From: Gymnopus androsaceus JB14
Taxonomy: Eukaryota; Basidiomycota; Agaricomycetes; Agaricales; Omphalotaceae
Length of the DNA: 64,000 nucleotides
Direction: 5' to 3'
Assembly: GCA_009733575.1 (NCBI GenBank)
Contig: ML769521.1
Location: 23,085-87,084, forward strand
Below are positions 11,835 through 21,805 of the stretch, one piece after another. A program made the position numbers and the translations under genes. Every line of letters starts with the position of its first letter. The stretch's first letter is position 1. Under the pieces are notes generated by a model, which worked only from the letters and a program-made list of their open reading frames with translations, did not search any database and was not told the origin of the DNA.

Positions 11835-14800
11835 TCAAGAGCACTGGTTGTTCAACTGCATACAGACCAGGATGAATTGCACAATCAAATCTGGGTGCAG
11901 CTCCACACTATCAAATAAATCCAACTCTGCCGCATCTTTACTAGGACAAGACTTCTTCACAATGGGAAGGGCATCCTTCTCAGCAGAGTCAGCCTCAGGA
12001 GCTTTGTGTTTCTTTGACATGATCACTGGAAAGGGAAGAGTCAGTAAAAGGAATAGGGCCAAGAGAAATCAACAGAGCTGAACAAATGTCCAAAGTGACT
12101 TACCCCAAAGAAGGCTTGGGTGGAATGTCTTTCTTAATTGCTCTTGCATCAAAAACCTCAGGGTCATATCCTTGTGATGCTGCTAGGGGGAGAGCATTTC
12201 CATATGGTCCTCCCTCATTCACATCAGCTCCATTACAAAGAGGGGGAAAAATGTATTGATTTCTGCTGGATTCAGCTGCTGCTGGGAGAGCACTTCCATA
12301 TTGACCTCCCTGAAAGTTTACATCAGCTCCGTGGGAAAACAGGAGCTGGATATTGGCTTGATGCCCTCTGGATATTGCTGCTTGGAGCGCATTTCCAAAT
12401 TTACCTCCCTGAGCATTCACATCCACTCCATGCTTCAAAAGAAGCTGGAGAATAGCTTCATTTACATTAGATGATGCTGCTTGGAGAGCATTTCCGTAAT
12501 AGTCTTCCTGAGCATTCACATCAGCTCCATTGTCCAAAAGGAGCTGCACAATGGCTTCATTGCCACAGCATGCAGCTGTTTGAAGAGCATTTCCATAATT
12601 ACCTCCCTGAGCATTCACATCTGCTCCATTGTTCAAAAGGAGCTGGAACATAGTTGGATTTCCATTGTATGCTGCTGCTTGGGCAGCATTTCCATATTTG
12701 CCTCCTTGAGCATTCACATTAGCTCCATTGGTCAAAAGGAGCTGGACAATGGGATGTTTTTCTTTGTATGCTGCTGCTTGGAGAGCAGTTCCATATTTAC
12801 CTCCCTGAGCATTCACATCAGCACCATTGGTCAAAAGGAGCTGGACAATGGCTTTATGTCCATTGTATGCTGCTGCTTGGAGAGCATTTCTATATTCACC
12901 TCCCTGAGCATTCACATCAGCTCCATTGGTCAAAAGGAGCTGGACAATTGCTTCATGTCCATTGTATGCTACTGCTTGGAGAGCATTTCCATAATAGCCT
13001 CCCTGAGCATTAACATCAGCTCCATTGATCAAAAGGAGCTGTACAATGGCTTTATGTGCTTGGTATACTGCTGCATAGAGAGCATTTCCATAATAGCCTC
13101 CCTGAGCATTCACATTGGCACCATTGGCCAAAAGGAGCCTGATGATGGCTTGATTCCAATTGAAAATTGCTGCTTGGAGGGCATTTCCATATGTACCTCC
13201 TTGAGCATCCACATCAGCTCCATTGTCCAAACAAAGTTTGACAATTTCCTCATGCTCTTGGGATACTGAAGCATAGAGAGCATTTCCATATTCACCTCCA
13301 TGAGCATTCAAATCAGCTCCATTATTCAAAAGGAGCTGCACAATAGCTTCGAACCTACGCCATGCTGCTGCTTGTAGAGCATTTCCATATTTACCTCCTT
13401 GAGCATTCACATCAGCTCCATTGGTCAAAAGGAGTTGGACCATGGGATGATTTTTGTTGTATGCTGCTGCTTGGAGAGCAGTTCCATAATAGCCCCCTGA
13501 GCATTCACATCAGCTCCATTGCTCAAAAGGAGCCGGATCATGGTCTGATTTCCTTTGTATGCTGAAGCTTGGAGAACATTTCCATAATAGCCTCCCTGAG
13601 CATTCACATCAGCTCCACTGGCCAAAAGGAGCTGGATAATTGCTTCATTTCCATTGAATGCTGCAGCTTGAAGAGCACTTCCACGCTCCCCTCCCTCAGC
13701 ATTGACATCAACTCCATTAGTCAAAAGGAGCTGGATAATGGCTTCATGTGCTTGGGATACTGCTGCATAGAGAGCATTTCCATAATGGCCTCCCTGAGCA
13801 TTCACATCAGCTCCATTGTCCAAAAGAATCTGGACAATGCCTTCATTTCCATTGAATGCTGCTGCCTGCAGAGCATTTCCAAATTTTCCTCCCTTTGCAT
13901 TGATGTCACATTCATCACTCAAAATCAGGTTATGCAAGCTCCTTTTCAAACCACCATCAGCAGCACAATACAGTGGGCTAGGCATCTTTCCCCTAAAATC
14001 CACATGGTTCATGCTTACCCAGGCTTGAAATAGTGCACTTCCTTCCTTCAGAAAGTCTTTGGTCACATTCTCTAGGTCTATCTCTGGCCCTGAATCCTGA
14101 TTCTTCCACTGGTTTTGTGTGGGCTCGCCAATACTTTGCTGCATAATAATATGTTTGTGACTTAGAAGATATAAAACTTAGTTAACTCATCACATCAGTT
14201 GATTGCAAAAGATATATAATGCATGCCTTAGCCGAAGAGACATGGGCTAACCATGCATTGATTTCAAATAAACCCTTTGTTTGATCCAAATTTGCCTTGG
14301 TAATCAGAAACTCCTTCACAGAAGTGTGTGCCAATTGGACAATATTATTTGAATCCACAGTCACAAGATTGGAGTCAATAACCAGCTCCACCTTCAAGGT
14401 CATAGCATCACTTGGATACAGTTTCCTCATTTCTAAATCAATTGCAAGAAAATCTGAAACCTGCTCTTTACTTAATGGTTCAAAGGCAAATGTCAGCCAC
14501 ATTAGAAGATGATGAGCATCTTTTGCATATTCACTTTGCTCAGCATTTTTTATGGCTTGGATATATGTCTCCTGCAAATCACGTGGTAGCTTAGGCAATG
14601 TCTGAATGACTGTCTTTTCATTTGAACATTGAATCAATGTTCTGACTTGACAATCCACCCAGCGAAATCTAATGATTACTAATATAAGCATTGATGTATT
14701 CACACTAAGATATTAAGTACTTACTGCCCCTGAGCCTTAGACTTCAAGGTACTGATCACCCTGGCTTTCAACTCCCCTTTGAAATGGTGCTTTATTTTTT

Positions 14801-15900
14801 CTTCCAAATAGAGAGAAATATCTTCTTCAATTCTGGAACCTCTACTGTCCAATGCAATTCTCAGCCCAATATCAGCTGCTTGGTGCTCTGGTGAATGTTG
14901 ACTTGTAACAACAATTGGTATTTTTGCAGAGATGTTTGCCACCCACTGCACCACATAAGCTCTGTCCTGCAGGTTGCATTCATCCAAGGCGTCCAGCACA
15001 ATATATCCTGGAATAGATTCTTGAATAATTCTATTCAAAGTAGTTTCCAGCTGCAAATTGTGAGGTTGGCCAACTTGAAGACCTCTCTTGCACTTGCTAT
15101 ATAATTCATCCAACGCTGGATGAATTCCTTGATCATTCTTACCCATCTGTTGCAGCATATTTAACAGCAACCCTCGATAACTGGATTTATCTCCTGTGTT
15201 ATCACGGAAATCAAAATAATGAAACCACACAGTATTTGAGGTGTCACATAGGTAATCTATGATTGTTGTTCTAGGAATTCTAGAACCTTTACCAATTTCT
15301 TTGTAAAATATCACAATTGCACTTACGATATGACTGTTTTACCTGATCCTGCTGAAAAGATATCAATAACTTCAAATAATATTTCATACATTCATTAACT
15401 CCACTCACCTTTGCCTTGAATCCACAGCAATCCACCATTGTTATTCCACTCAATGTACTTTGGATGTTCAAGGATCCACATCCCAGTTCCTGCAGTTTTC
15501 TTGTTGGCAGCTGTATTAAAATTAGTAAAGCAATCTGGTGCTTCAAGCCAGTCCTTGATTTCCTGCACTTGATTATGTGCTAAGTTGAGTCACGATCGAA
15601 TTAAAATTGCAAATACAACTTAGACAACTAGCTCACATTGAATAGTAACATTTGACAAATCATTTGCAACAATGAAGTTTCCGCCATATATCCCAAAGTT
15701 GGAAGAATTTTGAAACTGACTTTGAACAAGAAAATATTACCAGCATGGTTCCTATCAAAAAAACTAGTCTCCTACCTGCCGCTGTAATTAAAAGTGTCTC
15801 GTTGCTTATATCTACCTAAAAGTATCAGAGCATGTGACACGAAATTCGAATTACCACAATGCTTTACTTACCGGTTGCCTGGGCCGAAATGTTCCATCAT
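11835..15900 (-). CDS. NACHT-ankyrin STAND (NLR-like) protein, frame broken once
   Basis: Fungal STAND proteins of this design are proposed non-self sensors. Modelled exons (minus): 15900-15872, 15811-15776, 15719-15637, 15579-15409, 15351-15327 (25 nt, carries the P-loop), 15270-14725, 14668-14194, 14138-12104, then possibly 12031-11835. The ATG at 15900 is preceded by a TATA box. The N-terminus contains the short Asn/Gly motif NSSNFGIYGGNF. Next come KKTAGTGMWILEHPKY, the Walker A sequence GKAGSGKT split by an intron, Walker B-like YIVLDALDEC, the FRWVDCQ segment, and a helical region with LAHTSVKEFL. About 17-18 ankyrin repeats follow. A missing base near 13491-13497 shifts the frame inside the repeats. 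As written the protein would end at 13425. The last exon does not join in phase, so the C-terminus is uncertain. Confidence 0.85.
12200..13925 (-). repeat. 99-bp tandem array encoding near-identical ankyrin repeats
   Basis: The plus-strand motif GAGCATTCACATCAGCTCC recurs every 99 bp from about 12309 to about 13895. It encodes 33-residue units of the type GADVNAQGGKYGNALQAA followed by helix residues IVQLLL. Units between about 12500 and 13800 are strikingly similar in nucleotide sequence. Variation is concentrated in the codons after the conserved GN-AL-QAA core (AYNGHE, AYKEKHP, AWRRFE, SQEHEE). The outermost units, near 12200-12330 and 13900, are more diverged. Confidence 0.9.
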
Positions 15901-15948
15901 GATAATGATGATGATGGGGATGAAGCAAGAATCAGCGCGGACAGAGGG

Positions 15949-15957
15949 CTTATATAC
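15949..15957 (-). promoter_or_regulatory. TATA box of the NACHT-ankyrin gene
   Basis: The minus strand reads GGTATATAAGCCC about 50 bp upstream of the chosen ATG at 15900. It is a good TATA match at a usable distance and supports that start. Confidence 0.55.
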
Positions 15958-16023
15958 CAGCTATCCTTATTTATTACTCTTTATGTTCTGATGGCTTGTC
16001 ACCCAGTCTAATGGGTGTCACTA

Positions 16024-16217
16024 CAGCTGATCACGAATTTGTAGCATAATTTTTGAAAAACGCTCATTACTGATTTTGTTTACATCCAAACAAAATGACC
16101 CACTTTGGATGAGCCTAGAGCTCCAATGGCCAATGAGAGGCCATCGTCATAATACGTGGAGCGTAGAATCATGAAGAGCGTTTTTTCAAAAGTATGCTAC
16201 AAATTCGTGATCAGCTG
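16024..16217. mobile_element. TA-flanked MITE (194 bp)
   Basis: Inverted ends of about 40 bp, beginning CAGCTGATCACGAATTTGTA, occur at 16024 and inverted up to 16217. Each end abuts TA (16022-16023 and 16218-16219). This is consistent with a non-autonomous Tc1/mariner-type element. It has no coding capacity. Confidence 0.75.
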
Positions 16218-16785
16218 TAACGTTATCGAGATTTATCAAGATATTGAACTCTTGTCTTTTACTTATTTTCGGTTCCTCATATCTGTGGTGGATACCAAAT
16301 AATGATCGACGGTTCCATTCATGTAATACTTATTAATTACCATGCCTACTATGACTAACATGGTTAGTCTGAACATCACGTCGAGGAACAACCAGTGAGG
16401 ATATGAAATATCTGAGTAGACCATTTGATTCATAATGATTTCAAACCCCCAGAGTAGAATCCTTACATTTTTCCTAAATTTCCTCGTTGCGTCGGGACTC
16501 GGGTGTCACCCAAGCAAAAACAGGGATAGTCTGAATTTTGATCGCTGCTGTCACATAGAGCCGCATCATGGCAGAATTCGGCAGAACAACTCAGTCGCAA
16601 GCACTTGTGGTCAACTCGTGGTAAGTAATTATAATAACTCCTGACATGGCGCTTACCAACAAAACCTGCAACATCCCGTCTGACGGGGGTGTATTAAACT
16701 TGGCGTCGTCGAGAATGGCAGCCTGAGAATAGGACATTCTCGAGAGAATCTGAACACAGTGTAACCCTATTGGGCCCTACCAAAT
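16218..16785. other. Intergenic, no gene recognised
   Basis: No supported gene. A 69-codon frame at 16435-16644 shows no recognisable family features. Confidence 0.4.
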
Positions 16786-16905
16786 TAACTTGGATTTTCA
16801 AACTCCGCTAACTTGTTAATTGCTAACTTTAAGTTAACTTGGTCGACCAAGTTAACTTGTCTAACTTGTTCTAACTTATTCTAACTTGTCTAACTTGATC
16901 ATTGT
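16786..16905. repeat. TAACTTG word array around a 28-bp perfect palindrome
   Basis: The words TAACTTG and TAACTT occur about nine times in 120 bp, often spaced by TC or TTC. At 16831-16858 the words meet head to head across GGTCGACC, giving a perfect 28-bp palindrome. No gene overlaps it. Confidence 0.8.
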
Positions 16906-17324
16906 AAAAGCATTCTAAGGCTGTCTAATACTAAGTTAAGGGTCTGAGTCTCACTGGCATCGCTCCGCAAGCATGATAGTTGTGTTATAAGGTTGATTGC
17001 CATTGTCATCACTATATTCATGGAACATATCTGCATACAGAGGTATCTACATCTCCTATCTAGCTCTGAATGACTGCCTAAGCATCCCGTAGTGAGCAGG
17101 AAGCTCTGCTGATGAAGTGATCATGCTCACTGTACTTCAATACTCATAAATATTGCATGGCAATACTGTCAATACACCTATGTACTGCTCATGGAAACAT
17201 TGTAAACCATTTATAGAAGACTATATAAAGTTGTTCTGGGGTGAAAGGCTGCATATATGCAGCGGAAGTGATAAATTTATTGTTGTTTGAAATGTATTTA
17301 TAACAGCAAACTTCGGCCAAGTTA
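16906..17324. other. Intergenic, no gene recognised
   Basis: Spacer up to the left end of the Tc1/mariner element. I see no gene or RNA. Confidence 0.4.
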
Positions 17325-18917
17325 CACTCGCGGCCAAAACTGATTGCACCCCCAAATCGGGAAGGCGGGCGCTTAAATGATCAAATTTCCTTTTCATCAT
17401 CGTACTCGCTACTGTTTGCCAGCGCACAGCAAGCAATTCTTTATATTTTTCTAAAAAATCTTGTACACTATATCTCTAGAATGCAATACATCGAATAGAC
17501 AAAAAAAGTGGGCATTTGTATCAAGAAAGCTCAAGAAATTCGCAAGTTATTCAGTAATTGATCCACAAGAAATTATTCTCCCGCAGGGAGACAATACAAC
17601 GAGGAAACGAGTGGTAAAGATGGATAACATAGGGCTGGAAGTCTGCAGAATGTCATTCTGCAAGAATAGCAGCAAATACTGTTCGGAATCGAGCAGGTCA
17701 GGATGTTTCAAGCAGACATGCCGCTGAACTTCAGACCAAGCATTCTTGATGGGTGAGAGTTCAGGAGAGTTAGTGGGCCATGGCAGAAGGGGTATTTCAT
17801 GATCCTGAAACCATTTCTGGCTTTTTTTCGAGGTATGTTTGTGGTCATTGTCCTGTTGGAAGAAGAAATTGTTGGGATGTCATGGCGGGAGTCGAGTGAG
17901 ATACTGGATGAGATTGGCATCGAGAACTTCAATGTACTGGTCGGAATTAACAAGACCATTTAGCCGAACAAGTGGACCACTACCCCAGGGCCCAATACAG
18001 CCCCAAACGAGCACACTGCCCTTGTCCTTTCCCTTCCCTGCACCATGTGAAGCCTTCTGCTGCACTCTGTGCGGTTCAAGCTTCCCTTGTCCCTTCTTTC
18101 TTCGACAATACCGCCTTCCATCCGACCTCTGAAGCATGAATTTCTTTTCATCCGAGAAAAGAATGGTATTCTGGTTGAAAATTTCTGGTGACTCCCATGA
18201 CAGAAACCTATTCCACCACTGACAACGGCCTTCAACATGCTCTGGCTTCAACAGAGGCTTTGTTGGCTGGACAAATCCATGATAACCTACTTCGCAAAGG
18301 TTTCGGCGAACTGTTTGCTCAGGGATATCGGGAAAATGTTGCCGTTGTGCATGTGCACCATTGCGCAGTTCTCCTGTCTCAAATTCATTTTTGACTTCGT
18401 CCAGTGCCTTCTTTTCAATCCTTCTGGGTCTCCCGCCAGGATTATCCTTCCTGCCTGTCCAATAGCAGTCCTTGCCGTGTGCCTTGGCCATGCGATAAGC
18501 GTTTCGAATTGTATTTTTTGTAATACCAGTTTCCGCAAACAAAGGCTCCCTAAGAATGTCATCCCATGGCATATTTTCGTGGTCTCGGTAGAAAAGAATT
18601 GCATGACGCTTTGTGGGTGTACATTTAGTGTACTGTCGAGGCTTTTTTTGAGGTGTTCCAAAAACTGTGAACATTGTACGTTGGGTAGAAGAGTTAATGT
18701 TAAGCTAATGCCACACAGGCCGGATTTTAAGCTTTTTTTTCAACTTTCTTTCGAGAATGGATGCAAAAATGTATTATCCATATATACTACCAAAAAGCGG
18801 AGGCCTGCAGGCCCTTTGTGTGCTCAAATAGCTGCGGTACGATGACAAGAAGGAAATTTGATCGTTTAAGCGCCCGCCTTCCCGATTTGGGGGTGCAATC
18901 AGTTTTGGCCGCGAGTG
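17325..18917 (-). mobile_element. Tc1/mariner-like DNA transposon (1593 bp), inactivated
   Basis: Long terminal inverted repeats of about 84 bp begin CACTCGCGGCCAAAACTGAT, with only a few differences between ends. TA borders both sides (17323-17324 and 18918-18919). One transposase frame lies inside on the minus strand. All boundaries are intact, so this is a complete, fairly young copy whose transposase is broken. Confidence 0.92.
17547..18674 (-). pseudogene. Tc1/mariner transposase, one in-frame stop
   Basis: The frame is 375 codons long, normal for Tc1-like transposases. It starts at the ATG at 18674 inside the element. The N-terminal half has the helix-turn-helix-like region (ITKNTIRNAYRMAKAHGKD and GGRPRRIEKK). 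The DDE domain shows FSDEKKF for the first Asp, QQDNDHKHTSKKSQ for the second, and SPELSPIKNAWSEVQ at the third position. In that last motif the usual catalytic Glu (PIENLW-type) is Lys. A TGA at 17877-17879 follows LTRLPP, where CGA (Arg) is likely ancestral. The enzyme should be dead on both counts. Confidence 0.9.
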
Positions 18918-19008
18918 TAGAACACGCTTTAGTCGCTTTAGTCAAATTATACTGCTGTTCAGGCAGCGTTCGCGACGATTTAAGTTCCGGATCGGCAGCA
19001 TAGTCACC

Positions 19009-19147
19009 AAATAAGGAAATTCCGAAATTACCCGACTTCTTCTCACGATGCCGTCGCTCACGGCGACTCCCCTGGCGCCCAACTGTTTGCAACAATTCGT
19101 TAAAGGCCACCAAATAAGGAAATCCCGAAATTACCCGACTTCTTCCC
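19009..19147. repeat. Direct repeat of about 39 bp, two copies 100 bp apart
   Basis: CACCAAATAAGGAAAT followed by CCGAAATTACCCGACTTCTT occurs at about 19007-19045 and again at about 19109-19147, with one or two mismatches. The right copy ends about 20 bp before the palindromic element at 19169. This could be a remnant of an earlier insertion event. Confidence 0.75.
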
Positions 19148-19168
19148 ACCGATCAATTGATGCCGCTA

Positions 19169-19499
19169 TTGCCCGTTGCATTAGGTTCTATAGGTCCGAA
19201 GATCTTCGCACTTGTTTATTTGGGCCCGAAATGAATGAAGGGCTATGCACAGTTACATTCATTTCAACGTGGGCTCGGCCTGCACTCCGAAAGGTGACAA
19301 AATTCTGCCGAGCAGAAAAGCTGCCTGATGGATCACGTGATTTCCTTTTATGGTTTATCAGTATACATTTCGGCCGAGCAGAATTTTGTAACCTTTGCAT
19401 GTGCTGGACCTCCCGTTTCCATAGTTTTCCATTCATTTCTCGGTCCAAATAAACAAGTTCACAAAATTGTTGACCTATAGAACCTAATGCAACAGGCAA
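19169..19499. mobile_element. Foldback MITE with TA target duplication (331 bp)
   Basis: The ends TTGCCCGTTGCATTAGGTTC (left) and its inverse with TTGCCTG (right) are flanked by TA at 19167-19168 and 19500-19501. Inverted homology continues inward in patches: CTTGTTTATTTGG, GAAATGAATG, and TTCTGC-CGAGCAGAA-type palindromes. Most of the element can therefore fold back. No protein is encoded. Confidence 0.7.
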
Positions 19500-19501
19500 T
19501 A

Positions 19502-19990
19502 TGAAGGTACGCAACAACTTATGATTCGTTAAAGAGCACCCTGCGAACTATATTCTACGAATGGCCGAGTAGTGGGGCTGGCCGAGTAACACCCTATAGT
19601 AAATCACTGACTCACGATGAATCGTGCTGATTCTTATCCTTTCCTATGGCGTTCGGGTTTGGTGAGAACAACCAAAGATGTTCTTGTTCTGTTCGCTTTT
19701 ATTGATGAAATTTAGCATTGGGGTAATTTGGCTGAAGGTCCCTGCCAAACGACGATAACCGTAGGCCTGTTTCTGAGGACTTCTCGCGAATCTCGTACAT
19801 TTTACTACATACTTTTTCGCATGATGATTCATCAGTCTCCAGCATCCATAGTTTGTGTTGACGCGGTCACTAGCATTTGTCTTCTCGGTTGCAAGTTGCT
19901 TCTGATTTAGTACGCTTTGTCATTGTGGAATGTGGCTGAGTAAGTTCTCGCCAGTTGTGATTTATCATCCAAGTTAGCAAGGTAGGACTC
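19502..19990. other. Upstream region of the first dehydrogenase gene
   Basis: No gene. The part from about 19860 on, including TTAGTACGCTTTGTCA and GCTGAGTAAG, is duplicated with some divergence upstream of the second dehydrogenase (about 21600-21760). The duplication therefore included the promoter. Confidence 0.6.
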
Positions 19991-20000
19991 TATATATATG
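19990..20000 (+). promoter_or_regulatory. TATA box of first dehydrogenase
   Basis: GACTCTATATATATGACGATC lies about 45 bp before the ATG at 20038. The same block precedes the paralogue at 21806, which supports a real core promoter. Confidence 0.6.
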
Positions 20001-20037
20001 ACGATCAGAAAAGAAGCCAATCTTCAACCCGATTATC

Positions 20038-21305
20038 ATGTCTCAAAAAGCTCTTTTTCTAAAGAAGGCCTTAGGCCCATTCGTGGTGGCCAGCGCCCCC
20101 ATCCCGAAGCCTGGTCCCGGACAAGTCTCTATCAAAGTCATCAGTGCTGCTCTGAACCCAGTCGATTGGAAGATTCAAGCATTCGACTTTGGCGTGAAAT
20201 ATCCTGCGATTATCGGTGCAGACATTGCTGGTGATGTGGAAGAAATCGGCGAGGGTGTTCAAGGCTTCTCTAAAGGCGATAAAGTGTAAGTGCATTTACT
20301 TTGGATTTCGGAACCGTTCTCTCTGGCTGTATGAAGGTGTGCTGATATCTACTGGCCTATTAGCTTCTGCCAGGGCTCCTTCGTAAACGAAATGGCTGGC
20401 TTCCAGCAATACGCATCAAATCCCGCTGAAATTGTTGGCAAGGTCAGGATCTACAATAATAGTACGCAACGAGTCCTTATTAGACCTGTCACCTCCCTTT
20501 ATCATATAGATCCCTTCCAACATCGACTACGCGCAGGCTTCGTCAATTCCTGCTGGTTTCACCACTGCCGCTATTGGTATCATGTCCAAAAACGGATTAG
20601 CTCTCAATCCTTCCTTTGACGCCAACGTCAGCTTTTCTGGAAAACCGGCGTTCGTTTATGGTGGTAGCTCGTCAGTTGGCCAATACGGTTCGTCATTTCG
20701 TCTCATCCTCAGCCGTGATAAGTACTCACCCATTTGCATAGCTGTCCAAGTCTTCAGACTCCTTGGGTTTAGCACTATCATCACGTACTCCTCTGCCAGA
20801 CACACCGATTTCTTGAAATCCCTAGGTGCTACGCACGTCATTGACCGTGCAGAGGTTTCTGTCGACAACCTGGCTGAGGTTGTCAAGAAATTTGCCAATG
20901 CACCAATCGAAAACGCTTTCAATGCAATCGGGGACGACGGTTCTCGAGCTGCTTGCTTCGATTCCCTTGCTGAAGGTGGAAAGTTGGCCGATGTGAACTC
21001 ACAAGCTAAGGACAAAGATGGAAAGAAGGTGTTCACTATCTTTGGAAGTCCTCATGCACCTCAGAACAAGGAGTTCGGTCGTATTCTGTGGAAGCACTTG
21101 CCTGGATTGGTACAAGACGGAACGATCGTGGTGAGTTATGACACGACTGACCTCATATGCATTCGCGGTTAATCGCCTTATTTAGCCCAACCGAGTGGAG
21201 AAACTCCCCAATGGTCTTGCCGGAATTGACGACGGATTGAAGAAAATGAAGGCGAATCAAGTTAGCGGTGTTAAATTGATTGCTTTCCCTCAGGAGACGG
21301 TCTAA
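20038..21305 (+). CDS. Zinc-type medium-chain alcohol dehydrogenase/quinone reductase-like (GroES-like), copy 1
   Basis: A predicted cytosolic NAD(P)H-dependent oxidoreductase of the MDR superfamily. The substrate cannot be deduced. Exons 20038-20285, 20364-20442, 20510-20687, 20742-21130 and 21186-21305 give 337 residues, a normal length. The N-terminal GroES-like domain shows PKPGPGQVSIKVISAALNPVDWK and GADIAGDVEEIGEGV. The Rossmann segment reads YGGSSSVGQYAVQVFRLLG and is interrupted by intron 3. The C-terminus ends SGVKLIAFPQETV. The classical zinc-binding GHE cluster is absent, which points to the zinc-free enoyl/quinone reductase-like branch often called ToxD-like in fungi. It is a tandem paralogue of the next gene with identical intron positions. 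Confidence 0.9.
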
Positions 21306-21760
21306 TGCGCGTCTTGGATATTGGATTAACTGGTCAGTGCTCTGCCGGAAGGAATAAAAATAAAAAATGTATTAGTAGCGCAGAATCATTATAAAACTTG
21401 AATGTTCTGATATTAGTGATCTTATCAGGTCTGCTTCCAAGAACCAACGGAATAGTTTGCACATATGTGTATTGTTGGGATACACGGGTCGTCACTCAAG
21501 AGAAGGCAACATCAAAGGATATATCCCGTTTGAGCCTCGTAGTGGGAGTCCATTAGTGTCACGAGATCGTGAAGGAAACGTTTGTCAATGCACCATAGTT
21601 TTGTGTCGACGCGTGTATGTAGAGCACTTGTCTCCTCGGTCACTCGGCTCTTTCCGGGAATGTGAAGTATTTAGTACGCTTTGTCACTGGGGTACGAGGC
21701 TGAGTAAGCTCCAATTGTGATTTATCATCCTTGGCCAAGTTACAAGGTAATGGGGGACTC
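21306..21760. other. Spacer between the two dehydrogenase paralogues
   Basis: No gene. It contains the duplicated promoter region described for the upstream gene. Confidence 0.5.
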
Positions 21761-21775
21761 TATATATATATATAT
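21761..21775 (+). promoter_or_regulatory. TATA box of second dehydrogenase
   Basis: An extended (TA)n run following GACTC lies 31-45 bp before the ATG at 21806. It is longer than the TATA run of the paralogue. Confidence 0.6.
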
Positions 21776-21805
21776 GACGATCGAAAAAGAAGCCACTGTT
21801 TCAGC

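Noticed and set aside
12481..13269. Open frame of 262 codons on the plus strand over the ankyrin array
   Set aside because: It is the antisense shadow of 99-bp repeats, where any open frame persists because the period is a multiple of three. The minus-strand ankyrin reading explains the sequence.
12300..13900. Regular repeat with 99-bp period as a CRISPR-like or satellite array
   Set aside because: The units are contiguous coding repeats with ankyrin consensus and no spacer structure, in a eukaryotic gene.
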